Part shown: in pieces, positions 29,232-38,175 of the stretch | How the letters are laid out: each line of letters begins with the position of its first letter | How positions within the stretch are numbered: position 1 is the first letter of the stretch | DNA from: Pelagomonas calceolata | Lineage: Eukaryota; Sar; Pelagophyceae; Pelagomonadales; Pelagomonadaceae | Assembly (NCBI GenBank): GCA_918797485.1 | Contig: CAKKNE010000004.1 | Location: 2,046,001-2,110,000, forward strand | Direction of reading: 5' to 3' | Length of the DNA: 64,000 nt | Translations under genes and position numbers: made by a program | Notes under the pieces: model-generated | What the model was told of the DNA's origin: nothing | Database searches by the model: none | Seen by the model: the letters and a program-made list of their open reading frames with translations, nothing else

Positions 29232-29808
29232 CGTTGCGCTTCCTTTTGGCGCAGCGGCGGCGTGTAGCGGTGTTAGTTGTTTCTGGCGTCCAGCTCAGGA
29301 CGCGCCCGATGGGCAGCCGTAGCGACGCCTGTAGGTCCGACGCCGAAGGCTATCCACACCTGATGGCCAGCACTGCCACTGGGGCAGCCTCTCGGGGAGC
29401 CCGGCTCTCGCAAAGAAACAGTGGCACCCGGGCCCGCGCGTTGGGTGACGGAAGAAAGGACAGGAGCGCCCGACAGCTATAAGCAAACATATGTATAACA
29501 CAGGGGCCGGAGTCGGTCACGTGCGCGCGCGCTTCGGCGGCGGGCTCGTCGTCTTGTGGAGCTAGGTATGGTATGGTATGGTATGGTATGGTATGGTATG
29601 GTATGGGATGGTATATTTGAAAATCAAACAAAGCAGGCTAAAACACGGTATACTCGGCGCCTGCTGGCCGTCAAATACGTCTCGGCTTAAACGTAGCTCC
29701 AAGACGCTGTGCGTCGACGCTTGCCTGCAAAGCAGCGGCACCGCGCGACCTCTTGCCGCTTAACACCACGCTGCTCTCCCAAAACCGCTGCTCCAGTAAA
29801 CAAGCACG
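29232..29808. other. Divergent promoter region with pentanucleotide repeat
   Basis: 577 bp between start codons with no gene. It is one of the few divergent regions where I do not find the CTAG-box element. The only distinct feature is the GGTAT repeat at 29565-29614. Confidence 0.5.
29565..29614 (+). repeat. (GGTAT)n microsatellite
   Basis: About nine tandem GGTAT units with one GGGAT variant near the right end, in a GC-rich background. It is not a telomere-type repeat. Confidence 0.95.
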
Positions 29809-31956
29809 ATGCTCTCGGACTGCTACAGCGACCTCGTCCCCGAGACGGGCGAGCGGCTCTGCTGCTACGACGACGTCGACGACGCGGCGCCGCGCCTGCC
29901 GCTCGCGACGGCATCCTTCGACGAGGCGGCGGATCGTTTGGTCGTGGGCGACGCCGCCGGCGTGGTCTGGGAGATTGACGGCGGCGCCAAGGGCGCGCTC
30001 GAGACGCACCATCAACTTAGTGATGCGCCGCTCACGCGCCTGGAGGCCGTGTTCCGTCTGCCGGGCTCGGTCAACGAGCCCGCGCGGCCGGGCGCCACGG
30101 GCGGCCGGCCGTGGGCCGTGGCGCGCTGCGTCCGGGGAACGAGAAATGGAGACGTCCTGCTGGTCGGCGCGGCGCGGCGCGACGTCTGCGTCGCGTCCCT
30201 GAAGGGCGTTTCTTCGCTAAGCAACAAGAACACGTTCCTGGGCGGCGCATCTGTCAGAGTCGTCTGTAGGCACGAAAGACGCATCACGTGCGTGTCCGAG
30301 GCGTCGACGGTCGCCGTCGCGACGGGCGACGTGTCCGGCGATGTGAGAGTTGCGGCGCTGTCGTGCGACGCGCTCGGTACGGGATATGACGCCGCGGATC
30401 CGCTGAACGTGGAGCGGCGCGCGCGAAGCGAGGAGACCATGGCGAATGCCGATTTATTATTAGATCAGGGCACGGCCCAGGCGCCGCGCGCCCACCAGGG
30501 CGCCGTGACCGCCGTTTACCTCGTAAGAGACCCGCTCGACGCGCGCGTGGTCATTTCTTGCGGTGTCGATGCGAAGGTGCGGGTCTGGGCCTTCGGCCAG
30601 GCCGAAGGTGTTTTTGCGCTGACGCTCGCGCGCCAATTGAGCACGGGCGAACACACGCCGACGTCTATATGTCCATTAAAACGCACGGAGATGCTGCTCG
30701 CCGTGGGCCACGCCGAAGGGTTGGTGAGCGTCTGGGCCGTCGACGAGGACGAGCCTTCATTAAGATCGCTCTGCGACGACGGGGGGCGCCGCGTCGTCCG
30801 GCTCGAGGCGCGCGAGGCGGCCGTCGTCGCGACGGACGACCAGGGCTCGATCATGAGTTTCGGCCTCGAGAAGGGCGGCTCGCTCGTGCCCATGGGCTCG
30901 ATGAAAGGAGAGGCGCCTTATTTGGCGCTCCGCGGGCTGGCGGAGGCCGGCGGCCCGACGGCCGTCGCCGCCGACGGCGCCCTCCTCCAGCCCTTCGCGC
31001 CGCCGCGCGCGCCGCCGCCCGAGGCCGAGGACGTCTTCGAGCGGCTCTCGCGGCCGACGACGCCGCGGCGGAGCCGCTCGCCGTCGTCTACATCGCGGTC
31101 GCCGCGCCGCTACGCGTCGCCGCCGCGGTCGCCTCCGCCGCCGGCGCTCTTCGAGGCCGAAGCGCCGGCTTCGCCTCGCGGCGTCGCCTCGCCGTCTGCC
31201 CGCCGGCCGCCAGCGGCGGCGACGCCGCCGCGCCGCCCGTCGGCGTCGCCGCGGACCTCGCTGTCGCCGCGCCGCGCGCCGCCGCGCGGCCGCGGCGCCG
31301 CGAAGCCGGCGCCGGCGCGGCCGGCGGCGGGCCCGCGGCGGCCCCGGCGGTCCGCGAGCCCACGGCGGTCCCTGTCGAGCACGCGGCGATCGCTTTCGCC
31401 GGAGGCCGCGCCGCGCGGCCGCGCGCCGACGCCGGCCGCGGCGCCCGTGAGGCGCAGAAGCCGCGCGCCCTCTCCGCCCCCGCCGCCCGGCAACCCGCCG
31501 CGGTCCGAATGCGCCTCGGCCTTCGCGCATGCACCGCCGCCGGGCGGCGACCGCACGCTCGACGATTTGCGCGTCGAGGAGGCCGTCGCGCGGGCGCGGG
31601 CCCTCGCCACGAAGCAAAAGGAGGCCGAGGCCGCGGTCAAAGCCCGGGCCCGCGACTACGTCGATGCCCAGTCCCGGCGCCAGCGGGCCTACGAGGCGCC
31701 CGAGAACCTGGTGCCCGTCGGCCTCGACGCCCAACCTCGTAGACGCGTCGTGCCCAAGCAGGTCGACGGCAAGTGGCTCGCGCGCCTCGACGCGCTCCGG
31801 CCACGCGAGGCCGACTTCCCCCTGCCCGACGACGGCGCCGACGCGCTCGCTGCTCGCATTCCCGCGCCGTCGGCACCACGGGTGCGCGCCCAGCTCGCGC
31901 GCCTCGACGACGCGCTCGGCGACGCGGCGTACGCGTTTCCCGCGCTCGCGTTTTGA
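29809..31956 (+). CDS. WD40 protein with long disordered Ser/Pro/Arg-rich region
   Basis: A 715-residue protein. Residues 1-390 form a WD40-like propeller with degenerate blades (RLVVGDAAGVVWEID, ATGDVSGDVRVAAL, ISCGVDAKVRVWAF, LAVGHAEGLVSVWAV). Residues about 395-600 are low complexity, rich in SPRR, RSPSPSS and PPPP words like splicing- or cytoskeleton-associated tails. The last 110 residues are helical (EEAVARARALATKQKEAEAAVKA, then NLVPVGLDAQPRRRVVPKQVD) and may be a separate conserved module. WD40 propellers are scaffolds, so no specific role can be assigned. The GC-rich disordered section produces long false frames on both strands. Confidence 0.85.
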   Translation: MLSDCYSDLVPETGERLCCYDDVDDAAPRLPLATASFDEAADRLVVGDAAGVVWEIDGGAKGALETHHQLSDAPLTRLEAVFRLPGSVNEPARPGATGGRPWAVARCVRGTRNGDVLLVGAARRDVCVASLKGVSSLSNKNTFLGGASVRVVCRHERRITCVSEASTVAVATGDVSGDVRVAALSCDALGTGYDAADPLNVERRARSEETMANADLLLDQGTAQAPRAHQGAVTAVYLVRDPLDARVVISCGVDAKVRVWAFGQAEGVFALTLARQLSTGEHTPTSICPLKRTEMLLAVGHAEGLVSVWAVDEDEPSLRSLCDDGGRRVVRLEAREAAVVATDDQGSIMSFGLEKGGSLVPMGSMKGEAPYLALRGLAEAGGPTAVAADGALLQPFAPPRAPPPEAEDVFERLSRPTTPRRSRSPSSTSRSPRRYASPPRSPPPPALFEAEAPASPRGVASPSARRPPAAATPPRRPSASPRTSLSPRRAPPRGRGAAKPAPARPAAGPRRPRRSASPRRSLSSTRRSLSPEAAPRGRAPTPAAAPVRRRSRAPSPPPPPGNPPRSECASAFAHAPPPGGDRTLDDLRVEEAVARARALATKQKEAEAAVKARARDYVDAQSRRQRAYEAPENLVPVGLDAQPRRRVVPKQVDGKWLARLDALRPREADFPLPDDGADALAARIPAPSAPRVRAQLARLDDALGDAAYAFPALAF

Positions 31957-32077
31957 GTGAGGAGTTCCCCTTTTCCCCCCGTAATGCATTGCATACTTGA
32001 TTCACTTTTTTGCTTTGCTTAGTAGAGCAGGCCGCCTAGCTTTTTACGGTGCTAGGACTAATAGCAGACATCGTTTG

Positions 32078-32097
32078 CTAGTGTATTGACACACTAG
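32078..32097. promoter_or_regulatory. CTAG-type inverted repeat upstream of bestrophin
   Basis: CTAGTGTattgACACACTAG, an imperfect palindrome of two CTAGTGT arms, 151 bp before the bestrophin start. It is related to the main element at its ends but lacks the TTACA core and the CGCTAGC arm. Confidence 0.45.
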
Positions 32098-32248
32098 ACT
32101 AACCTCGCAGCAGAGAAGCGCTGCAAAAGCGTGCATACTGACATCCCTACGTCTCACCTAGGGCAGCGTTGCATCGCATTACTGCCATCATACGGCCGGG
32201 CTGTCGTTTACCATCTCACGTTCATGCGTTGACTACTTGTGAGACACG

Positions 32249-33763
32249 ATGCATCATATGATAAGCACTTTCAGTGCAGCCGCAGCCTTGTCCTCGGTCG
32301 CGCAAGGCCTGGCGCCGCCGCGGGGCGCCGTGCGGCTCTCAAGCACGTCGTCGAAAATGCAGGGCCTGGCGCCGCCGCGCACTAATGTGCGCCTCGCGAG
32401 CACGCTCTTCGACGACGTGCCCGTCACCCCTCTATACCGCGCGCCGGGCAGCGCCTTCCAGGGCATGCCCTCGACGCCGGGCTGGGAGTCCGGCCGCCTC
32501 GACGAGCTCACGGACTGGGCCACGAGCGACCGCGCGAACCGGCCGGTCATGTGCGAGTATAGGTCGGAGGGCGGCTGGCTCTGGTCGAAGTGGCGCGGCA
32601 CCGTGCTCCAGATGGTCCTCGTGCCGGTGCTCGCGTCGATGTCGCTCACCGTTACGACGGACATCCTGGCGCACGCGTTTTCGGAGGCGGACTGGTCGCT
32701 CTTCGGCGTGCCGCCGGCGGAGGACGCTTTGATCTCGCAGCTGCGCGGTTTAGCGACGCTCTGGGAGTACCAGCTCACGCTGACGATCTTCGTGCTGACG
32801 TTCTTCACCCAACAAGCCTACGCGCACTACCGGTCGGTCTATTTTTGTGCAAGAGCCATCCAGGGGCGCATCAACGACGTCTGTCTGTTGTTGGCTGTCG
32901 GTGCTACTCGTGGTGAGGTCGAGGGTGCGACCTCGACCTATTCGGACGACGGCGCGGCGCTCGTGACGCTTTGTGCGCGCTTGATACGATTATGTCACAC
33001 GTTCTTCTGGGCAACGACGCCCACCACCTCAGACGGCGTGGGCGACGGCGGCCTGGTGGACGGCGACGGCCCCACGGACCTCGAGCCGTCCGAGCGCGTC
33101 CAGGCGGGCCCCGAGCTCCTGAGCCCGCAAGGGCTTCGAAGCTTGGTGGCCGCCGGGCAGCTCACCGCGAACGAGCGGACGGCCCTGCTCAAGACGGGCC
33201 TGCCGCCGTCCCAGTACTGGTGCGTGCTGCTCGAGTGGGTCGGCCAGTATGCGCTCGAAGGCGTGGACCACGCGGCGCTCCGCGACTCTCCCGGCTTCGA
33301 GGAGAGATTGTTAAGGGAGCTGACGCAGATCCGGGCAGAGATGTTCTCGATCGGCGACTTCCAGGCGGGGCGCATGCCCTTGGCTTATGTACAGCTTGTA
33401 CAAGTGCTAGTTGATTCGCTGGTCATCATCGCGCCCGTCGCTTTGTACGCGAAGCTCGGCGCGCTGTCCATACCACTATGCGGCCTGCTCACGTTTTTTT
33501 TCAAGGGCCTCCTGGAGCTCTCGAAGTCCTTCCTGGACCCCTTCGGGAACGAAGGGTTTCCCGGCCAGAATATCCGCGTCGACGTGCTCGTGTCGGAACT
33601 GAATTTTGGGGCGCAGTCGCGGTGGTCGGCCGCAGGAGCGGTGTTGCCGGAGCGGGACCGCGACGGGCCGCGGCCTTTGGATACTGTACTGGAATACTGC
33701 TCGGCGTGGCCCGACGACCCGGGGTGCGAGGCCGACGCCGTCGCCGCGACGGGGGACGGGTAA
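32249..33763 (+). CDS. Bestrophin-family anion channel, probably organelle-targeted
   Basis: A 504-residue protein. The first 60 residues carry a 19-residue tandem duplication (QGLAPPR twice) and look like a presequence. The bestrophin-like core has hydrophobic helices around 135-160, 185-215 and 375-420 (GTVLQMVLVPVLASMSLTV, LWEYQLTLTIFVLTFFTQQ, VQVLVDSLVIIAPVALYAKLG). The telling segment is LELSKSFLDPFGNEGFPGQN followed by IRVDVLVSELN, which matches the conserved region after the last helix of plant and algal bestrophins. Such channels pass chloride or bicarbonate; thylakoid members help carbon concentration or regulate proton-motive force. A Ser/Gly/Asp-rich insert lies near 255-285. Confidence 0.82.
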   Translation: MHHMISTFSAAAALSSVAQGLAPPRGAVRLSSTSSKMQGLAPPRTNVRLASTLFDDVPVTPLYRAPGSAFQGMPSTPGWESGRLDELTDWATSDRANRPVMCEYRSEGGWLWSKWRGTVLQMVLVPVLASMSLTVTTDILAHAFSEADWSLFGVPPAEDALISQLRGLATLWEYQLTLTIFVLTFFTQQAYAHYRSVYFCARAIQGRINDVCLLLAVGATRGEVEGATSTYSDDGAALVTLCARLIRLCHTFFWATTPTTSDGVGDGGLVDGDGPTDLEPSERVQAGPELLSPQGLRSLVAAGQLTANERTALLKTGLPPSQYWCVLLEWVGQYALEGVDHAALRDSPGFEERLLRELTQIRAEMFSIGDFQAGRMPLAYVQLVQVLVDSLVIIAPVALYAKLGALSIPLCGLLTFFFKGLLELSKSFLDPFGNEGFPGQNIRVDVLVSELNFGAQSRWSAAGAVLPERDRDGPRPLDTVLEYCSAWPDDPGCEADAVAATGDG

Positions 33764-33813
33764 AAATTGATGATCGAACCCAGTGTCACGAGTTATCCTC
33801 GAGAATGCTACAG

Positions 33814-33833
33814 GCTAGTGTCTTACAGCTAGT
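33814..33833 (+). promoter_or_regulatory. CTAG-box element, copy 5 (short spacing)
   Basis: GCTAGTGTCTTACA directly followed by GCTAGT, so the two CTAG boxes are 14 bp apart rather than 17-19. Lies 61 bp before the ATG at 33895. Confidence 0.6.
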
Positions 33834-33894
33834 TAATCTTGAGGCAGAGCTAGCGGGCGATGTAACTGTATAACTGCACACAGAAGCAGTAACC

Positions 33895-34551
33895 ATGCCA
33901 AAGAAGTCGCAGAGCAAAGCACCAGCCAAAAGAAAGACCGTCGACAAGAAAAAGGCCAAGCAGCCCAGGCAGGAGCGAACCGAGCCGGAGGAGCCCGAGC
34001 TCGTCCTCGCGCAGAGCGCCGAGGTCACGCACGAAAGCGGCGTCTTGGATGATGCCGCCGTCGTCGAGGCCCTCGGCCAGACGGAGGGCGAGGCGCTGGA
34101 CGCGTTCGCGGCGACGACGTCCGCGCCGCTCGGCGCTGTTGCTGGTGCAGCTTTAGGGAACGCGCGCTGCCGCGTGTTGGATTTGAGGCAATGCCCGCTA
34201 AATGACGCGGGCGACGCGGCATTTAGGGAGGCCCTCTCCACCAATAACACGATCGTGGCAGTGCGGACGGCCGTGAACCTCGACGACGTCGCGGCGACGC
34301 GATTGACGAATGGGTTGCCTCCCTTAATAGTCACGGACGAGGACTCCGAGGACGATAGCGAAGACGAGGAGGAAGAGGGCGTCTACTGCGACGGCGCGAA
34401 GTGCGGCAAGCTATTGGCGGGAGACGCGGAGGTCTTTACGGACGGCACGCGCGACTTCTGCGCCTCGTGCAAGGGTTCGAAGCGGGGCCTGCGGCGCGCG
34501 CTCGCGCGGGACCGCTTCGCGGACGCGGTCCTGGCGGACATGAGTAGCTAA
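33895..34551 (+). CDS. Small acidic protein with Cys4-type zinc motif
   Basis: A 218-residue protein, start context accATGc. The N-terminus is Lys-rich (KKSQSKAPAKRK). A single leucine-rich-repeat-like unit follows (CRVLDLRQCPLNDAGDAAFREAL), then an Asp/Glu run, then YCDGAKCGKLL...DFCASCKG. This pattern of two CxxxxC/CxxC pairs is similar to ZZ-type or other treble-clef zinc fingers. The family was not recognised. The basic-plus-acidic composition suggests a nuclear or ribosome-associated role, but that is a guess. Confidence 0.7.
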   Translation: MPKKSQSKAPAKRKTVDKKKAKQPRQERTEPEEPELVLAQSAEVTHESGVLDDAAVVEALGQTEGEALDAFAATTSAPLGAVAGAALGNARCRVLDLRQCPLNDAGDAAFREALSTNNTIVAVRTAVNLDDVAATRLTNGLPPLIVTDEDSEDDSEDEEEEGVYCDGAKCGKLLAGDAEVFTDGTRDFCASCKGSKRGLRRALARDRFADAVLADMSS

Positions 34552-34621
34552 GTTAGTTTGCTTAGAGAGCTTAACCCTCATACGCCGTCGCGCCGAGTGT
34601 TTGCTGTAGTGTTACGCGGGC

Positions 34622-35764
34622 CTACTTCTCCGCCTTTTCCTTGTCATCCTTGTCGCGGGAGCGGCTGCGCGAGCGGTCCTTCTCCTGGCCCTTGTCGCGG
34701 GAGCGGCTGCGCGACCGCGAGCGGCTGCGCGAGCCCTTGCCGTCGTCGCTCGACGACACGCTCTCGCCGCGCTCCTGGCGCTCGCGCTTCTCGCGGGCCT
34801 TGCGCCACTTCTTCTTGTAGCGCTTCTCCAGGTCCTTTCTCAACGAGCGCGACGGCGTGCGAATGTGCATGAAGTTGCAGTAGCCGCCGCGCGTGCACAC
34901 CGCCTCGTCGTACTGGCGGCAGCGCGCCTCGCGGAAGTCCGTCACGGGCGAGAACTCGCAGACGAGCGGCCGGCCCGCGTAGAAGCGGCCGAAGAGCGCC
35001 TTGAGCGCCGCGTCCGAGTGCTCCTCGTCCGCGAACTTGCAGTAGACGTTGCCGACCATGTGGTCGCCCAGGTTCTCGCAGACGTTGAGCTCCTCGATCT
35101 CGCCGTAGCCGGCGAGCTCGTCGTAGACCTCCTCGTAGAAGTCGTCGAACTCCTCCTGGACCTTCTTCGGGTCGAGCTGCGACGGGTCGCCGCCGGCCGC
35201 CGCGATCTGCGACGCCGGGTTCTGGTACATGTGCTGCACGATCATCGTCTGCGAGAAGGGCGGCTTGTGGTGCTGGCGCGAGCACCGGTCGCCGTGGCGG
35301 CACGCGCCGATCTTGAAGTAGAACGGGCAGTTCACCTTGTCCTCCTCCGTGCCGTGGATGCGCGCGAGATGCGTCGCGCCGCCGCGCGCGCCGCCCAGCT
35401 CGCGGTCGCGCCAGTTCCTTCCGGCGTCTCGCGACGAGTCGTAGCGGTTGCCGCCGTAGCCGCCGCCGCCTCCTCGTGGCGGGCCGCCCCCGCCGTAGCC
35501 GCCTCCGCCGCCGTAACCCCCTCCGCCGCCTCCATAGTGGCCGCCACCTCCTCCGTAGCGGTCCCCGCCGCCGCCGCCTCTTCTATCGTCATAGCGTCCG
35601 CCGCCGCCGCCTCCGTAGCCGCCCCCGCCGCCGCGGTACGTGTCGTTCGAGCCGTAGCCGCCGGCGCCGCCGCGGTAGCGATCGCCGCCGCCGTAGCGAT
35701 CGCCTCCGCCCCCCCTTCTGTCATCGTAGCGTCCGCCACCGCCGCCGCCTCCGTAGTGCGACAT
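34622..35764 (-). CDS. U2AF1: U2AF small subunit (U2AF35) with RGG-like N-terminal extension
   Basis: A 380-residue protein. Residues about 130 onward match U2AF35: HGTEEDKVNCPFYFKIGACR and HGDRCSRQHHKPPFSQT form zinc finger 1. The U2AF-homology RRM follows (about 170-255: FDDFYEEV, NVYCKFADEEHSDAALKAL, YAGRPLVCEFSPVTDF). Zinc finger 2 is EARCRQYDEAVCTRGGYCNFMH, and an Arg/Ser tail ends the protein. U2AF35 recognises the AG at 3' splice sites with U2AF65. The unusual part is residues 1-125, made of RYDDRRGGGGDRYGGG-type repeats; animal and plant U2AF35 start almost directly at zinc finger 1. Divergent from SAS-4, with a paired CTAG element between. Confidence 0.95.
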   Translation of the reverse strand: MSHYGGGGGGGRYDDRRGGGGDRYGGGDRYRGGAGGYGSNDTYRGGGGGYGGGGGGRYDDRRGGGGGDRYGGGGGHYGGGGGGYGGGGGYGGGGPPRGGGGGYGGNRYDSSRDAGRNWRDRELGGARGGATHLARIHGTEEDKVNCPFYFKIGACRHGDRCSRQHHKPPFSQTMIVQHMYQNPASQIAAAGGDPSQLDPKKVQEEFDDFYEEVYDELAGYGEIEELNVCENLGDHMVGNVYCKFADEEHSDAALKALFGRFYAGRPLVCEFSPVTDFREARCRQYDEAVCTRGGYCNFMHIRTPSRSLRKDLEKRYKKKWRKAREKRERQERGESVSSSDDGKGSRSRSRSRSRSRDKGQEKDRSRSRSRDKDDKEKAEK

Positions 35765-35942
35765 GCTGGCGCTGCTCCAGAGAGCTCTCTTTCAGGGAGA
35801 ATGCGCTTTGCGAGTACGGCGTACGCAGGGCACGCGCGCTGGCAGTAGTTGATGATTATGACTTGACGCAGCCGGTTTGGCAGTTCCTGGGTCCACAGAG
35901 GACGCAAGAGAGGCCCGCGAGGCGAATCGAGCTCGGAGCCGC

Positions 35943-35965
35943 CTAGCGTCGTGTAAGGCACTAGC
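35943..35965 (-). promoter_or_regulatory. CTAG-box element, copy 6 (left half of pair)
   Basis: On the minus strand GCTAGTGCCTTACA, CGA, CGCTAG. Lies 178 bp from the U2AF35 ATG and 5 bp from copy 7 in opposite orientation. Confidence 0.75.
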
Positions 35966-35970
35966 AAAAT

Positions 35971-35995
35971 GCTAGTGTCTTTACACGACGCTAGC
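35971..35995 (+). promoter_or_regulatory. CTAG-box element, copy 7 (right half of pair)
   Basis: GCTAGTGTCTTTACA, CGA, CGCTAGC, one base longer than copy 6. With copy 6 it makes a near-perfect palindrome from 35943 to 35994. Lies 79 bp before the SAS-4 ATG. Confidence 0.75.
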
Positions 35996-36074
35996 TCAAA
36001 CAGGGCGCCTCGACGCGTTTGAAACGCCTGTGGCCTGGGTACGCTTCGGTAGCCGTCGTGATCTCCTTCGCGTC

Positions 36075-38156
36075 ATGTCGTCAGACAGGAGCGAAAGCCC
36101 TCCGCCGCCCGACTGGTCGCCGCCGGCGTCCGAGGCCGACGCGCGCGAAGTGCGCCAGAGCTTGGACAGCTACGCGCCGCCGCCTCCCGCGCGGGAAGCG
36201 CTGCGTTATAGCCAGGATAGCGCGCCGCCGCCGCCGCCGCCCGTGAGCCAGAGCGTGGACAGCTACGCGGCCGCGCGCACGAGCGTGGATAGCTACGCGG
36301 CCGCGCGCCAGAGCCAGGACAGCTACGCGCCGCCGCCGCCCCCGCCGCGAGTTAACCAAGAGCCAGCACCACCACCATGGGAAGACGACGACGACGACGA
36401 CGACGCGGCGCCGCGCGCGTGGCACGACACCGATGAAGACGCGGCGCCGCGCGCGCCGGACGCCGTCGACGACTTCGCGGCCGCGGACGCCTGGGCCCGC
36501 GAGGAACGAGTGGCGGCCGAGGAAGCCAAGGCCTTCGCGGCGCTCGCCGCCGACGGCCCGCCGCCGTGGGCCGACGACGACCCGGACGAGACGACGCTCT
36601 GGCAGAATTCGAAGGCTTCGAAGCCGGCCTGGGCTGATGACGACGAGGAAGGAGAAACGACGGCCCTGGACGACCTCGACGCCGCGCCGGTGAAGGCGAG
36701 GCGGTCGAGCGAGCAGCTCGAGCGCTTCTCGCGATTACGGAAGTCGCGCTCGCCCAAAAAGAAGACACCTGACGTGGATGAGGGACCGCCGCCGCAGTCG
36801 GCGCTCGTGGCCAAGCTGTTCGGGAAAAGGCCCGCGCCCAAGAAACCGGAGGCTCCGCCGCCACAACCGGTGCCATTATCCATGGAAGACCGGCAAGCCT
36901 TGGAAGGCGAACTCTCGAAAACCGAGGCCGAACTCGCAGAGGCGCGCGCGGCGTGCCGGAAGCTGCGCGCCGACGTCGACGCGGCGCAGCGCCGCGCGAC
37001 GGAATCGTTAGCGGAGCGGACGTCGGTCCGCAGCCAGCGCCAGAAGGAGCTCGATGAATGGATCGCGCGGGAGCGCGACGTCTGCAAGCGCGAGTCCCTC
37101 GCGCTGCATAGGGATCGACGCAGTCGTAGGGACGAGCGCGTCAATCTCGATCGGCAGAAGAAGAAGGAGGTCGAGCGGCTCAAGGAGGAGGCGGCGGCGT
37201 TAAGGGATCAATTAGAAGCTCGAGCGCGGCGCGACCGGTTGACCGAGCGGCGCCTGAGCGACCGCAACGCGCAAGCCGAGGCAAAAGCAAGGGAGCTCGC
37301 GACGCAGCTTTCCTTACTCGAGACGCAGAACGCCGAGGCCGCGGCCAAGCGCGCGCGGCGCGCGGCGGTGCGCGCGGCCGACCGCGACGCGTTTGGATTA
37401 AGGGCGGCCGAGGTCGCGGCTGCTAAAGCCGACGCCGAGGAGACGATGCGGACGCGGTCTTCATTAAATGAGGAGACGGCGGCGTCTTCACAACCATCAG
37501 AAACGTTCCTCGACCAGCCGACGACGTTCTTCGAGGCGGAAACGCGCCTCGAGGCCTCGTACGACGCGGGCCGCTACGCTTCGACCCCGCTGGACGAGGA
37601 GGACGACGACGCGTCGGACGACGGCGGCGACGATCGGAGCGCGTCGGCCGGCGACCCGCGCCGCAGCCAGGACAGCTTCGCGCTGCGCCGCAGCCAGGAC
37701 AGCGTCGCGCGGAGCCAGGACAGCTTCGCCGCGCCGCCCGCACCAATCCATCAATCCCAGACGGAGCCGGCCTGGCGGCCCGCGGGCCGCGACGGGAAAT
37801 TGGAGCGGGCCTGGGCCGATGGCACGCGCGAGGTGAAATATCGCAACGGCACGACGAAGCGGTGTTCCGCTTCCGGTGAAGTCGTGGTGTCCTTCCAGAA
37901 CGGGGATACGAAGACCACCTCGCCCGAGGGCACGGTCGTCTACTTCTACGCCGCGGCCGACACGACGCACACAACCGATGAACTGAACGGGATCGAGACC
38001 TTCGAGTTCCCGAACGGGCAGTTCGAGCGGCACTTTTCTTCTGGTGAAAAGGAAATTAGATTTCCGGACGGCACGGTCAAATTGGTTAGGGCTGATGGTG
38101 GGACGGAGACGACTTTTGCCGATGGGCAGGTTGTGGTCGAGGAGCCGCCCGAGTAA
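36075..38156 (+). CDS. SAS-4/CPAP (CENPJ)-like centriole protein
   Basis: A 693-residue protein from ATG 36075; an in-frame GTG at 36030 is less likely. The C-terminal 120 residues (about 572-690) are the G-box/TCP10 domain: repeated short beta hairpins such as KLERAWADGTREVKYRNGT, GEVVVSFQNGDTK, FEFPNGQFERHFSSGEKEI and RFPDGTVKLV, each with the diagnostic FxNGx or PDGT turn. CPAP/SAS-4 uses this domain to bind STIL/Ana2 during centriole assembly. Residues about 268-468 are coiled coil. The N-terminal 120 residues are disordered and carry S-[QVL]-D-S repeats five times, with three more near 540-560. A centriolar protein implies flagellated cells or a relic of them. Confidence 0.88.
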   Translation: MSSDRSESPPPPDWSPPASEADAREVRQSLDSYAPPPPAREALRYSQDSAPPPPPPVSQSVDSYAAARTSVDSYAAARQSQDSYAPPPPPPRVNQEPAPPPWEDDDDDDDAAPRAWHDTDEDAAPRAPDAVDDFAAADAWAREERVAAEEAKAFAALAADGPPPWADDDPDETTLWQNSKASKPAWADDDEEGETTALDDLDAAPVKARRSSEQLERFSRLRKSRSPKKKTPDVDEGPPPQSALVAKLFGKRPAPKKPEAPPPQPVPLSMEDRQALEGELSKTEAELAEARAACRKLRADVDAAQRRATESLAERTSVRSQRQKELDEWIARERDVCKRESLALHRDRRSRRDERVNLDRQKKKEVERLKEEAAALRDQLEARARRDRLTERRLSDRNAQAEAKARELATQLSLLETQNAEAAAKRARRAAVRAADRDAFGLRAAEVAAAKADAEETMRTRSSLNEETAASSQPSETFLDQPTTFFEAETRLEASYDAGRYASTPLDEEDDDASDDGGDDRSASAGDPRRSQDSFALRRSQDSVARSQDSFAAPPAPIHQSQTEPAWRPAGRDGKLERAWADGTREVKYRNGTTKRCSASGEVVVSFQNGDTKTTSPEGTVVYFYAAADTTHTTDELNGIETFEFPNGQFERHFSSGEKEIRFPDGTVKLVRADGGTETTFADGQVVVEEPPE

Positions 38157-38175
38157 ATTACTAGAAGCTATTCAG

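Larger units (their letters stand above)
35765..36074. other. Divergent promoter region, U2AF35 / SAS-4
   Basis: 310 bp between start codons, containing the head-to-head pair of CTAG-box elements. No gene. Confidence 0.6.

Noticed and set aside
29565-29614. GGTAT array as a telomere or CRISPR-like repeat
   Set aside because: The unit is a simple pentanucleotide with no spacers, located internally between two genes.
30760-31989. 409-residue Arg-rich frame antisense to the WD40 gene
   Set aside because: Composition artefact of the GC-rich disordered region; no domains, and the plus strand has clear WD40 repeats.
34865-35967. Long frames antisense to U2AF35
   Set aside because: Ala/Val-rich mirror of Gly-rich codons; U2AF35 is unambiguous on the other strand.
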